7,620 nucleotides of DNA from contig JAFOFM010000019.1 of NCBI GenBank assembly GCA_017387265.1, forward strand, positions 1-7,620. Direction: 5' to 3'. The notes beneath the pieces are model-generated. The model had not been told where the DNA came from, ran no database searches, and saw only the letters and a program-made list of their open reading frames with translations. Every line of letters begins with the position of its first letter. Positions within the stretch are counted from its first letter, which is position 1. The stretch is from Peptococcaceae bacterium (GTDB lineage: Bacteria > Bacillota > Peptococcia > Peptococcales > Peptococcaceae). Position numbers and translations under genes: made by a program. This document shows, in pieces, positions 1 to 6,404 of the stretch.

Positions 1-1149
1 ATTATCCGTCAGAGCGAGTTTTTTATTTATAGTGAACGTGACCGTGAAGCCATCGAACGCTGTCAGGCACTGAATTATCGTTTTCCGGAAGTTACTACAT
101 GGATTCGTCCGCTTCCAAATGATATTGCTCTGGCGGCAAGTATGGGTATTAAAGAAACCGGCGTGCTGATGAGCTGTTCTGACTATCATATTTTCGGCAA
201 ATTAAATAAAAACCGTAAAGAAGTATTTAATATGTACTTAGAGGCAGCAGCTAATATTATGGAAAAAGGGATTCGTCCACGCTGCCATCTGGAAGATATC
301 ACCCGTGCGGATGTATTTGATTTCGTAATTCCGCTGATTAAAGCCCTGGATGAAATGGGGAAAGATGCCGGAATGCCGATTAAATTCCGTTTGTGTGATA
401 CATTAGGTGTCGGGAAACCATTCAGCCGTGTGGCAATTCCTCGTGGGGTTCCTGGTCTGGTGCATCATGTAAAAGAAGAAACCGGTGTTCATGCAACCCA
501 GCTGGAATGGCATGGTCATAACGACTACTATTATGCAGTAGCAAACTCTTCTGCAGCATGGCTGCATGGCTTATCCAGTATCAGTACCACACTGTTAGGG
601 ATTGGGGAGCGTACCGGGAATACACCATTAGAAGCAATGCTGGTAGAATATACCCAGCTGAAACAGCCGAAAAACCCATTGAACTTCCATGCTTTAACAG
701 AAATTGCCCGCTATTTTGAACGCGAATTCCGTTATTCGGTTCCACCAAAAACACCTTTCGTGGGTGAAGATTTCAATGCGACAAAAGCAGGGATTCATGC
801 GGATGGTCTGCTGAAACATGAAGACATTTATAACTCTGTCGATACACTGAAAGTACTGAATCGTCCAATTCGTATCGCAATCAACCAGTTCTCCGGGAAT
901 GCAGGGATTGCGGCATGGATTAATGCCGAATACGGTTTCCTTGGCGATGAAAAAATCACTAAAAAAGATCCGCTGGTTCATAAAATCAAAGCGTGGATTG
1001 ACCATCAGTACGACAGCGGCCGTAACACTGCTATTACTGACTGTGAAATGCATTTCCTGGTTGGTAAATTTATCGTAAGTGTACGAACCGGCAAAGATGA
1101 AGATTTAAAAAATATTATTATCCCAGGGGGTTGCAGTGATCGTGGCTAA
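1..1149 (+). CDS. Re-type citrate synthase (HMGL/isopropylmalate synthase-like fold), 5' end outside window
   Basis: The frame is open from base 1, so this is the C-terminal 382 residues of a longer protein; the ATG at 142 is internal. It condenses oxaloacetate with acetyl-CoA to citrate in the cytoplasm, with Re-face stereochemistry, and is unrelated to the usual GltA enzyme. The sequence belongs to the DRE-TIM metallolyase superfamily. It shows a WHGHND motif near 509-526, matching the metal-binding HxH of the family, and a GERTGN segment near 604-621. The catalytic arginine motif expected near the N-terminus lies outside the window. Relatives are often annotated as isopropylmalate or homocitrate synthase. 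The Re-citrate synthase call rests on overall resemblance to the clostridial enzyme and on aconitase and isocitrate dehydrogenase following directly. Homocitrate synthase is the main alternative, but dapL in the same window points to lysine synthesis by the diaminopimelate route, which leaves no need for homocitrate in lysine synthesis. Confidence 0.85.
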   Translation: MIRQSEFFIYSERDREAIERCQALNYRFPEVTTWIRPLPNDIALAASMGIKETGVLMSCSDYHIFGKLNKNRKEVFNMYLEAAANIMEKGIRPRCHLEDITRADVFDFVIPLIKALDEMGKDAGMPIKFRLCDTLGVGKPFSRVAIPRGVPGLVHHVKEETGVHATQLEWHGHNDYYYAVANSSAAWLHGLSSISTTLLGIGERTGNTPLEAMLVEYTQLKQPKNPLNFHALTEIARYFEREFRYSVPPKTPFVGEDFNATKAGIHADGLLKHEDIYNSVDTLKVLNRPIRIAINQFSGNAGIAAWINAEYGFLGDEKITKKDPLVHKIKAWIDHQYDSGRNTAITDCEMHFLVGKFIVSVRTGKDEDLKNIIIPGGCSDRG

Positions 1150-3064
1150 TTTAACAGAAAAAATTATCAGCCGTCATATTACTGATGGTGAAATGAAACC
1201 AGGAACCGAAATCGGTTTACGTATTGATCAGACTTTAACACAGGACTCTACCGGCACCATGGCATATCTGGAACTGGAAGCTATGGAAATTGACCGTGTA
1301 AAAACAAAATTATCTGTTGCATATATTGACCACAACATGCTGCAGGCCGGGCCGGAAAATTTTGACGACCATCTGTTTATTCAGAGTGCGGCAAAAAATT
1401 ACGGTATCTGGTTTTCTAAACCAGGCAATGGCATCTGCCATCAGGTACATCTGGAACGGTTCGGTGTACCGGGCGATACTCTGATTGGCTCTGACAGCCA
1501 TACCCCGACAGCCGGCGGTTTAGGGATGCTGGCAATCGGCGCCGGCGGTGTAGACGTTGCTGCTGCAATGGCTGGCCGCAGTTATTATATTCAGATGCCG
1601 GACGTAATTGAAGTTCGTTTAACCGGGAAACTCCGTGCAGGGGTATCGGCAAAAGATATTATTTTATATGTTCTGCAGCAGGAAACTGTAAAAGGCGGGG
1701 TAAACAAAGTCTACGAATATACTGGTGAAGGTGTAAAAACACTGAGCGTACCGGAACGTGCAACCATTACCAATATGGGTGCTGAACTGGGTGCTACCAC
1801 ATCTGTTTTCCCGAGTGATGAAATCACAAGAGAATTCCTGAAATCCATGGGCAGAGAAGAGGCATATCAGCCATTAGCTGCTGATGAAGGCGCTTCTTAC
1901 TATAAAACCATCGAAGTAAATCTGGATGAACTGGTGCCAATGGTGGCTTGTCCGCACAGCCCGGATAAAGTAGTGGCTGTAAGCGAACTGGCTGGTGAAG
2001 CGATTCATCAGGTAGCAATCGGCAGCTGCACAAACTCTTCCTATCTGGATTTGGCAAAATGTGCAATGCTGTTAAAAGGGAAAAAAGTAAACGAAAATAT
2101 TTCTCTGGTAATTTCTCCAGGTTCTCGTCAGATTTTAAAACGACTGGCTGATGACGGTTTACTGTCTATCTTCCTGGAAGCGGGCGCCCGTGTACTGGAA
2201 TGCGGCTGCGGTCCATGCATCGGCATGGGGCAGGCTCCATGCAATAACGGGAAATCGCTGCGAACCTTTAACCGTAACTTCTATGGCCGCAGCGGTACAA
2301 AATCGGCGGATGTATATCTGGTAAGTCCGGAAACTGCAATCGCTTCTGCTGTTGCCGGTGTGATTACCGACCCGATGGGTATTGAAGTGTTTGCAGAGGC
2401 ACAGGTACCGGAAAAATTTGAAATTGACGATAATCTGCTGATTGCGCCAAACGAAGACTATATCGGTAAAACCGAACTGGTAAAAGGGCCAAATATTAAA
2501 GGGGTACCGGCTGCTGTTCCTCCACAGGATGTATTTAGTGCAAAAGTATTAACTGTGCTGGAAGACAATATTACAACCGACCATATCATGCCTTCCAACG
2601 CATCGTTACTGCCATATCGCTCTAATATTCCACATCTGGCTGATTTCTGCCTGACTCCGAGTGATGCAGAATTCCCTGCAAAAGCAAAAGCAAACGGCGG
2701 CGGGATTATTGTAGCAGGTGAAAACTATGGTCAGGGTTCCAGCCGTGAACATGCGGCACTGGCACCGCTGTATTTAGGTGTAAAAGCGGTTGTGGCAAAA
2801 TCCTTTGCCCGCATTCATAAACAGAACCTGGTGAACAATGGTATTATTCCACTGACTTTTGCAAATCCAGCGGATTATGATACCATTCACGAAGGGGATG
2901 AACTGGCATTTGAAGATTTAATCGCGCAGATTAAGTCCGGCAATGTAACCATGACAAATAAAACCACTGGTGCAGCAATTGCACTGCAGATCGAGCTGGG
3001 TGACCGTCAGGAGGCTTTATTATTAGGCGGCGGTTTACTGACATCGATCAAAAACGAAAAATAA
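1136..3064 (+). CDS. Aconitate hydratase, monomeric 642-aa (Aquifex-type) form
   Basis: This [4Fe-4S] enzyme isomerises citrate to isocitrate via cis-aconitate in the cytoplasm. The cluster ligands are visible as Cys298 in GSCTN and Cys358/Cys361 in CGPCIG. The N-terminal domain carries the GSDSHTPTAGGLG segment (118-130). The C-terminal swivel domain has DNITTDHIMPS (477-487) and GENYGQGSSREHA (528-540), whose GSSRE supplies substrate-binding residues. At 642 aa it fits the shorter bacterial aconitase family rather than the roughly 850-900-aa AcnA or AcnB. The chosen start is GTG at 1136, 5 nt after an AGGGGG Shine-Dalgarno (1125-1130). A second in-frame GTG at 1142 is 11 nt away and also possible. 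Either start overlaps the end of the citrate synthase in another frame, so translation is probably coupled. Homoaconitase is usually split into two subunits, so citrate is the likely substrate. Confidence 0.93.
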   Translation: MIVANLTEKIISRHITDGEMKPGTEIGLRIDQTLTQDSTGTMAYLELEAMEIDRVKTKLSVAYIDHNMLQAGPENFDDHLFIQSAAKNYGIWFSKPGNGICHQVHLERFGVPGDTLIGSDSHTPTAGGLGMLAIGAGGVDVAAAMAGRSYYIQMPDVIEVRLTGKLRAGVSAKDIILYVLQQETVKGGVNKVYEYTGEGVKTLSVPERATITNMGAELGATTSVFPSDEITREFLKSMGREEAYQPLAADEGASYYKTIEVNLDELVPMVACPHSPDKVVAVSELAGEAIHQVAIGSCTNSSYLDLAKCAMLLKGKKVNENISLVISPGSRQILKRLADDGLLSIFLEAGARVLECGCGPCIGMGQAPCNNGKSLRTFNRNFYGRSGTKSADVYLVSPETAIASAVAGVITDPMGIEVFAEAQVPEKFEIDDNLLIAPNEDYIGKTELVKGPNIKGVPAAVPPQDVFSAKVLTVLEDNITTDHIMPSNASLLPYRSNIPHLADFCLTPSDAEFPAKAKANGGGIIVAGENYGQGSSREHAALAPLYLGVKAVVAKSFARIHKQNLVNNGIIPLTFANPADYDTIHEGDELAFEDLIAQIKSGNVTMTNKTTGAAIALQIELGDRQEALLLGGGLLTSIKNEK

Positions 3065-3111
3065 GTAACGTGAGATTACTATAACTGGACCAGAAAAGAG
3101 GTTATATAAGT

Positions 3112-4107
3112 ATGCAGACAATTACGTTAATATATGGTGATGGTATCGGGAAAGAGGTTATTGCTTCGGCTAAAGCCATTGTAGAGGCATCCGGCGCCAA
3201 AGTGGACTGGGAAGTACAGGAAGCTGGTGCAGAGGCTGCTGAGAAATACGGCAAACCGATTGACGATGCAGTGCTGGAAAGTATCTCCCGAAATGGTGTA
3301 GCCCTGAAAGGGCCTACTGCCACTCCAATTGGAAAAGGCTTCCGCAGTGTAAACGTGGAAATCCGCAAACGTCTGGATTTATATGTGAATCTGCGTCCGC
3401 TGCGCTCTTTCGAAGGTGTGAAATCGCTGTATCAGAATATCGATTTAACCATCGTGCGTGAAAATACAGAAGGTTTATACATCGGGATTGAAAAACAGGT
3501 GGATGAAGGTCGTGCGGAAGCAACCAAGGTTATCACCAAAAAAGCCAGTGATCGTATTGTGAAATACGCATTTGATTATGCAAGAGATATGGGCAAGAAA
3601 AAAGTAACAGCGATTCACAAAGCGAATATCATGAAACTGACTGACGGTCTGTTTTTAAACTGTGCAAAAGAAGTGGCACAGGGTTATCCGGATATTGCAT
3701 TCAATGATAAAATTATCGATGCAGCCTGCATGGATCTGGCGCTGAATCCGTATTCTTATGATGTCATGGTAGCGCCAAATCTGTACGGCGATATTATCTC
3801 GGATTTAGGCAGTGCTCTGGTTGGCGGCTTAGGCGTGGCGCCAGGGGCTAACATTGGTGAAGGGGTAGCGGTATTTGAAGCGGTACACGGTTCCGCACCG
3901 GATATTGCCGGTAAAGACCTGGCCAATCCGACATCGGCTATTTTATCTTCTGCGATGATGTTAAAACATTTAGGCATGAAAGAAGAAGGACAGCGTGTGG
4001 AAGATGCAGTAGCAGCATGTTTTGCCGCTGGGCAGATGACCGGAGAACTGGGTGGTACACTGGGTTGTAAAGCCTTTACAGAAGCGGTTATCAGAAATAT
4101 GAAATAA
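3112..4107 (+). CDS. Isocitrate dehydrogenase, NAD-dependent type
   Basis: This enzyme oxidatively decarboxylates isocitrate to 2-oxoglutarate and is the last step of the three-gene cassette. It is 331 aa, the short form of the beta-decarboxylating dehydrogenase family. Isocitrate-binding residues align by motif: Ser79 and Asn81 (RSVN), Arg85, Arg95 and Arg116 (RENTEG), with catalytic Tyr123 and Lys170. Metal-binding aspartates are at 203, 227 and 231 (LYGDIISD). After HGSAP the residues are Asp264-Ile265, where NADP enzymes such as E. coli Icd carry Lys-Tyr, so NAD is the predicted cofactor. The serine and asparagine of the substrate loop favour isocitrate over 3-isopropylmalate; homoisocitrate remains a weaker alternative. 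The Shine-Dalgarno is AAGAGG at 3096-3101, 10 nt from the ATG. The 47-bp gap to aconitase shows no terminator, so the genes are probably co-transcribed. Confidence 0.92.
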   Translation: MQTITLIYGDGIGKEVIASAKAIVEASGAKVDWEVQEAGAEAAEKYGKPIDDAVLESISRNGVALKGPTATPIGKGFRSVNVEIRKRLDLYVNLRPLRSFEGVKSLYQNIDLTIVRENTEGLYIGIEKQVDEGRAEATKVITKKASDRIVKYAFDYARDMGKKKVTAIHKANIMKLTDGLFLNCAKEVAQGYPDIAFNDKIIDAACMDLALNPYSYDVMVAPNLYGDIISDLGSALVGGLGVAPGANIGEGVAVFEAVHGSAPDIAGKDLANPTSAILSSAMMLKHLGMKEEGQRVEDAVAACFAAGQMTGELGGTLGCKAFTEAVIRNMK

Positions 4108-4138
4108 CCATAGTTATATAAAAAGCAGATATAAAATC

Positions 4139-4170
4139 AAAAGCGAATCTCTGAAAAGAGGTTCGCTTTT
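4139..4170. terminator. Intrinsic terminator after the citrate/aconitase/IDH cassette
   Basis: Nine perfect base pairs (AAAAGCGAA with TTCGCTTTT) are followed by one T-G wobble and CTCT/AGAG, capped by a GAAA tetraloop. That gives a 14-bp stem with a stable GNRA loop. The T run continues to 4171, and an A run precedes the stem, so it could work in both directions. It lies 32 bp past the isocitrate dehydrogenase stop and separates that operon from the regulator gene. Confidence 0.9.
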
Positions 4171-4183
4171 TCTGCAGGTGTTT

Positions 4184-4227
4184 GATACAATCCGGATGCA
4201 GTACAGATACAATGTAAATACAATATA
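4184..4227. repeat. Four tandem 11-bp units, consensus RATACAATNNN
   Basis: The units are GATACAATCCG, GATGCAGTACA, GATACAATGTA and AATACAATATA, starting at 4184, 4195, 4206 and 4217. Three keep ATACAAT exactly and the second has two changes. The last 3 bases of each unit vary. The array is at about one unit per DNA turn and ends 15 bp before the -35 of the upstream candidate promoter. The 7-bp core plus 4-bp gap resembles direct-repeat boxes bound by OmpR/PhoB-family regulators. The binding protein is unknown. Confidence 0.7.
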
Positions 4228-4242
4228 CATCTTCAAAACAAA

Positions 4243-4271
4243 TTGACATTAAAGAGAAAGACAGATAAACT
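4243..4271 (+). promoter_or_regulatory. Candidate sigma70-type promoter P1 of the ANTAR gene
   Basis: A perfect -35 TTGACA (4243-4248) is followed by a 17-bp spacer and TAAACT (4266-4271), which matches TATAAT at four of six positions. Transcription would begin near 4278, leaving about 100 nt of leader before the ATG at 4379. The 11-bp repeat array sits just upstream, where an activator would bind. The leader shows a weak CCGTA/TACGG stem (4285-4303) and the stronger inverted repeat listed separately. Confidence 0.5.
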
Positions 4272-4311
4272 TTTTGTGGATGTCCCGTATAGCTGATTTA
4301 CGGTTTTCAAG

Positions 4312-4340
4312 ATGACAGTCCGCCGAATTTCCGGTATAAT
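4312..4340 (+). promoter_or_regulatory. Candidate sigma70-type promoter P2 of the ANTAR gene
   Basis: ATGACA (4312-4317, five of six matches to TTGACA) and a perfect TATAAT (4335-4340) are separated by 17 bp. The start would be near 4347, giving a short leader of about 32 nt. By consensus this is as good as the upstream P1, so the gene may have two starts. The -10 is overlapped by the left arm of an inverted repeat. Confidence 0.6.
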
Positions 4341-4362
4341 AAAGAACAGGAAACCATACCGG
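4331..4362. promoter_or_regulatory. Inverted repeat spanning the P2 -10 box to the Shine-Dalgarno
   Basis: CCGGTAT (4331-4337) and ATACCGG (4356-4362) are perfect complements with an 18-nt gap. The left arm takes in the first bases of the -10, and the right arm ends in the first two Gs of the Shine-Dalgarno GGAGGAGGG (4361-4369). On DNA it could be an operator centred on the P2 start. In RNA made from P1 it could form a 7-bp hairpin that partly covers the ribosome site. Confidence 0.5.
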
Positions 4363-4378
4363 AGGAGGGATTGCTGCT

Positions 4379-4945
4379 ATGGAACGAATATTGACGGTTG
4401 CTGGAACAGAACAGGGCCTTGCGCTTTTGCAGCAATTGCTCGAAGAACAGGGGCTTTTTGTAAGTGACAGTGCAGATAACGGTGCATCGGTGCGCAGACT
4501 GCTGGAGGAGCAAAGCTATCATCTGGTGGTGATTAATGCACCGCTGGCGGATGAACATGGAGAGGCGATTGCCCGCATGGCCTACCGGCAGAATGCAGAA
4601 GTAATTCTTCTGGTTAAGCCGGAGCATGCTGATGCTGTATATGAACGAATCCGGGATACCGGTATTTATATGATATCGAAGCCGTTAAAGCGGTCAGTGT
4701 TTTTTCAGACACTGCAGTGTATTCGGATTCAGCGAGCGAAGCTGGAAAAACTGCAGGAGGAAAAAGGAAACCTTGACCGGCAGATTCGGGATGCGAAACT
4801 GCTGAACCGGGCAAAACTTCTGCTGATGCAGGTGCTGAAGCTGTCAGAACCGCAGGCGCATCATTATATTGAGAAACAGGCTATGGATCTGCGTATTTCC
4901 AAACGGGAAGTCGCAGAGGGGATTATTAATACGTACGAAACGTAA
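4379..4945 (+). CDS. ANTAR-domain RNA-binding regulator with a degenerate receiver domain
   Basis: The 188-aa protein has three parts: a receiver-like fold (about 1-105), a charged coiled-coil linker (about 108-138) and a C-terminal ANTAR domain (about 139-188). The ANTAR match is clear from NRAKLLLM, then the LSEPQAHHYIEKQAMDLRIS core and REVAEGII, the usual three-helix pattern. ANTAR proteins bind paired hexaloop hairpins in leader RNA and prevent transcription termination, often at nitrogen-metabolism genes. The receiver keeps the conserved Lys101-Pro102 but has Asn53 where the phosphorylated Asp should be (VVINAPL). The acidic pocket residues near position 8 are absent (TVAGTE), and the switch Thr/Ser is Val79. 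Phosphorylation is therefore unlikely. The start ATG follows GGAGGAGGG. It is monocistronic or co-transcribed with dapL 59 bp downstream. Its target is not apparent in this window. Confidence 0.88.
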   Translation: MERILTVAGTEQGLALLQQLLEEQGLFVSDSADNGASVRRLLEEQSYHLVVINAPLADEHGEAIARMAYRQNAEVILLVKPEHADAVYERIRDTGIYMISKPLKRSVFFQTLQCIRIQRAKLEKLQEEKGNLDRQIRDAKLLNRAKLLLMQVLKLSEPQAHHYIEKQAMDLRISKREVAEGIINTYET

Positions 4946-4957
4946 CGGATGAAAAAC

Positions 4958-4972
4958 GCAGAAGTTTTCTGC
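4958..4972. promoter_or_regulatory. Small hairpin between the ANTAR gene and dapL
   Basis: GCAGAA and TTCTGC form a perfect 6-bp inverted repeat around GTT, 13 bp after the ANTAR stop and 32 bp before the dapL ATG. It is followed by ATAAATAT rather than a T run, so it is a poor terminator. It could be an operator, an mRNA processing site or a chance repeat. No convincing -35/-10 pair for dapL was seen in the 59-bp gap. Confidence 0.3.
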
Positions 4973-5004
4973 ATAAATATGAAAAGATATGATGGAGGGT
5001 TTCT

Positions 5005-6189
5005 ATGAAAATCAACGAGAATTACCTGAACCTGAAAGACAGTTATTTATTTGCGACTGTAAACAGAAAAACAAGAGAATATCAGGCGGCAAATCCGGAT
5101 AAAAAAGTAATCAAACTGGGGATTGGTGATGTAACCAAGCCATTATGTCCGGCTGTTACCGACGCTATGCATAAAGCTGTTGACGAAATGGGTGTAAAAG
5201 AAACCTTCCGTGGTTATGGCCCGGAACAGGGTTATGATTTCCTGAAAGCGGCTATTCAGGCGTACTATGCAAAACGTGATACAAAACTGGAACTGGACGA
5301 AATTTTCATCAGCGATGGTGCAAAAAGTGACGTCGGCAATATTCTGGACATCTTTGCAACCGATAACGTGGTTCTGATTCCAGACCCTGTATATCCGGTT
5401 TATGTAGACACCAATGTCATGGCAGGCCGTGAAGTAAAATTCATGAATGCTAATGCGGAAAATGGCTTCCTGGCTATGCCGGATGCTTCTGTACATGCGG
5501 ATATTATTTACATGTGCTCTCCAAATAATCCAACTGGTGCGGTATATAACAAAGAACAGCTGAAAGAATGGGTTGATTATGCAATTGCTAACGACGCAGT
5601 AATTCTGTTTGATGCAGCGTACGAAGTATTTGTAGCCGATGAAACTCTGCCAAGAAGTATTTTTGAAATCGAAGGTGCGCGTAAATGTGCTATCGAATTC
5701 TGCTCCTTCTCTAAAACAGCCGGCTTTACCGGTACCCGCTGCGGTTATACTGTGGTTCCAATGGAACTGGAACGCGGCGGCCAGAGCCTGAACAAACTGT
5801 GGCTGCGTCGTCAGACCACCAAATTTAATGGTGTGCCATATATTGTACAGCGCGGTGCAGAGGCTGTCTTTACCGAAGAAGGTCAGAAACAGATTCACGA
5901 AGCACTGGCTTACTACAAAGAAAACGCAAAAATTATTGCGGATGCTCTGGATGAACTGGGTATCTGGTACACAGGCGGTGTAAACTCTCCATACATCTGG
6001 CTGCAGTGCCCGAACGGAATGGGCTCCTGGGAATTCTTTGACTTCCTGCTGGAAAATGCAAATGTAGTTGGTACTCCAGGTGCCGGTTTTGGTGAAAACG
6101 GCGAAGGGTTCTTCCGTTTAACAGCATTTGGTGACCGCGATAATACAAAAGAAGCGGTAGAACGTATTAAAGCAGCTCTGAAAAAATAA
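5005..6189 (+). CDS. dapL: LL-diaminopimelate aminotransferase
   Basis: This PLP enzyme makes LL-2,6-diaminopimelate directly from tetrahydrodipicolinate using glutamate as amino donor. It bypasses the acylated intermediates of the DapD/DapC/DapE route to lysine and peptidoglycan. It is 394 aa, a usual length for the family. Visible residues are the PLP-binding Lys237 in [15 protein letters not shown], Asp203 and Tyr206 (FDAAYE), Asn175 in CSPNNPTG, Arg245 for the cofactor phosphate and Arg371 (FFRLTAFG) for the substrate carboxylate. The N-terminal GIGDVTKPL and [10 protein letters not shown] segments are typical of DapL and separate it from generic aspartate aminotransferases. The Shine-Dalgarno GGAGG (4994-4998) is 6 nt from the ATG. 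Other lysine genes are not adjacent. Codon choice is narrow, as in the cassette upstream, which suggests high expression. Confidence 0.95.
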   Translation: MKINENYLNLKDSYLFATVNRKTREYQAANPDKKVIKLGIGDVTKPLCPAVTDAMHKAVDEMGVKETFRGYGPEQGYDFLKAAIQAYYAKRDTKLELDEIFISDGAKSDVGNILDIFATDNVVLIPDPVYPVYVDTNVMAGREVKFMNANAENGFLAMPDASVHADIIYMCSPNNPTGAVYNKEQLKEWVDYAIANDAVILFDAAYEVFVADETLPRSIFEIEGARKCAIEFCSFSKTAGFTGTRCGYTVVPMELERGGQSLNKLWLRRQTTKFNGVPYIVQRGAEAVFTEEGQKQIHEALAYYKENAKIIADALDELGIWYTGGVNSPYIWLQCPNGMGSWEFFDFLLENANVVGTPGAGFGENGEGFFRLTAFGDRDNTKEAVERIKAALKK

Positions 6190-6222
6190 TTTGAGTAAAC
6201 AGCATTAACACGCTACAAATAT

Positions 6223-6271
6223 AACAGTGCAGAACGGCCTGTAATCGGCCTGCCTGCACTGTTTCTTTTTT
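6223..6271 (+). terminator. Intrinsic terminator after dapL
   Basis: AACAGTGCAG (6223-6232) pairs perfectly with CTGCACTGTT (6254-6263). A 3x3 internal loop follows, then a GGCC/GGCC inner stem with a 7-nt loop. The stem runs into TTTCTTTTTT (6262-6271). It separates dapL from the efflux genes. Confidence 0.9.
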
Positions 6272-6340
6272 GTTAAAAATCTTTTTAAGAGATTGTTACA
6301 TTTTATTAGAGGCATTGTTTTTTAGGCTGAATTGTATTAT

Positions 6341-6346
6341 TATAAT
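6341..6346 (+). promoter_or_regulatory. Possible upstream -10 box for the efflux operon
   Basis: A perfect TATAAT lies in an AT-rich stretch, but 17 bp upstream there is only a T run (6318-6323), a weak -35. If used, transcription would begin near 6353 and the 6361-6376 palindrome would lie just downstream of the start, a normal place for a repressor. The rest of 6272-6340 holds an AT palindrome, TTAAAAA-TC-TTTTTAA (6273-6288), and nothing else recognised. Confidence 0.3.
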
Positions 6347-6358
6347 AATCAGAAAAAA

Positions 6359-6387
6359 TTGACTGACCAGTCAGTCTAGTATAAACA
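6359..6387 (+). promoter_or_regulatory. Candidate promoter of the efflux operon, overlapping the operator
   Basis: TTGACT (6359-6364) matches TTGACA at five of six positions. The -10 is either TATAAA (6380-6385, 15-bp spacer) or TAAACA (6382-6387, 17-bp spacer). The -35 and spacer are covered by the palindrome at 6361-6376, so a bound repressor would block RNA polymerase directly. Confidence 0.5.
6361..6376. promoter_or_regulatory. Probable TetR-family operator
   Basis: GACTGAC-CA-GTCAGTC is a perfect 7-2-7 inverted repeat directly upstream of an efflux adaptor gene. Palindromes of this size and symmetry are typical sites for TetR-type repressors that control RND pumps. No such repressor gene is in the window, so the partner is inferred. 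Confidence 0.65.
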
Positions 6388-6404
6388 GATGCGGAGGAGA
6401 AACT

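Noticed and set aside
142..1149. A 335-aa gene starting at the ATG at 142
   Set aside because: The same frame is open back to base 1 and encodes family-like sequence, so the ATG is an internal methionine of a truncated gene.
1136..4107. Homoaconitase and homoisocitrate dehydrogenase of the aminoadipate lysine pathway
   Set aside because: The aconitase is a single 642-aa chain with standard aconitase motifs, the dehydrogenase has the isocitrate Ser/Asn pair, and dapL implies the diaminopimelate lysine route.
4184..4227. CRISPR array
   Set aside because: Units are 11 bp with 3-bp variable parts, far too short for repeat-spacer structure, and no cas gene is present.
4272..4378. Paired hexaloop ANTAR target or riboswitch in the regulator leader
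   Set aside because: CCG-AATTTC-CGG gives a six-base loop, but the stem is 3 bp and position 4 is T rather than the required G; no second hairpin with the consensus was found.
4946..5004. Lysine riboswitch or T-box ahead of dapL
   Set aside because: The gap is only 59 bp, too short for either, and has only a 6-bp hairpin without a T run.
5143..5898. A 251-aa open frame on the minus strand
   Set aside because: It lies wholly inside dapL, has no ribosome site or recognisable domain, and reflects the codon bias of the gene opposite.
6292..6337. Second copy of the ATTGTAT/ATACAAT box array upstream of the efflux genes
   Set aside because: ATTGTTA (6292), ATTGTTT (6314) and ATTGTAT (6331) occur, but the last spacing breaks the 11-bp phase and the region is AT-rich, so chance is likely.
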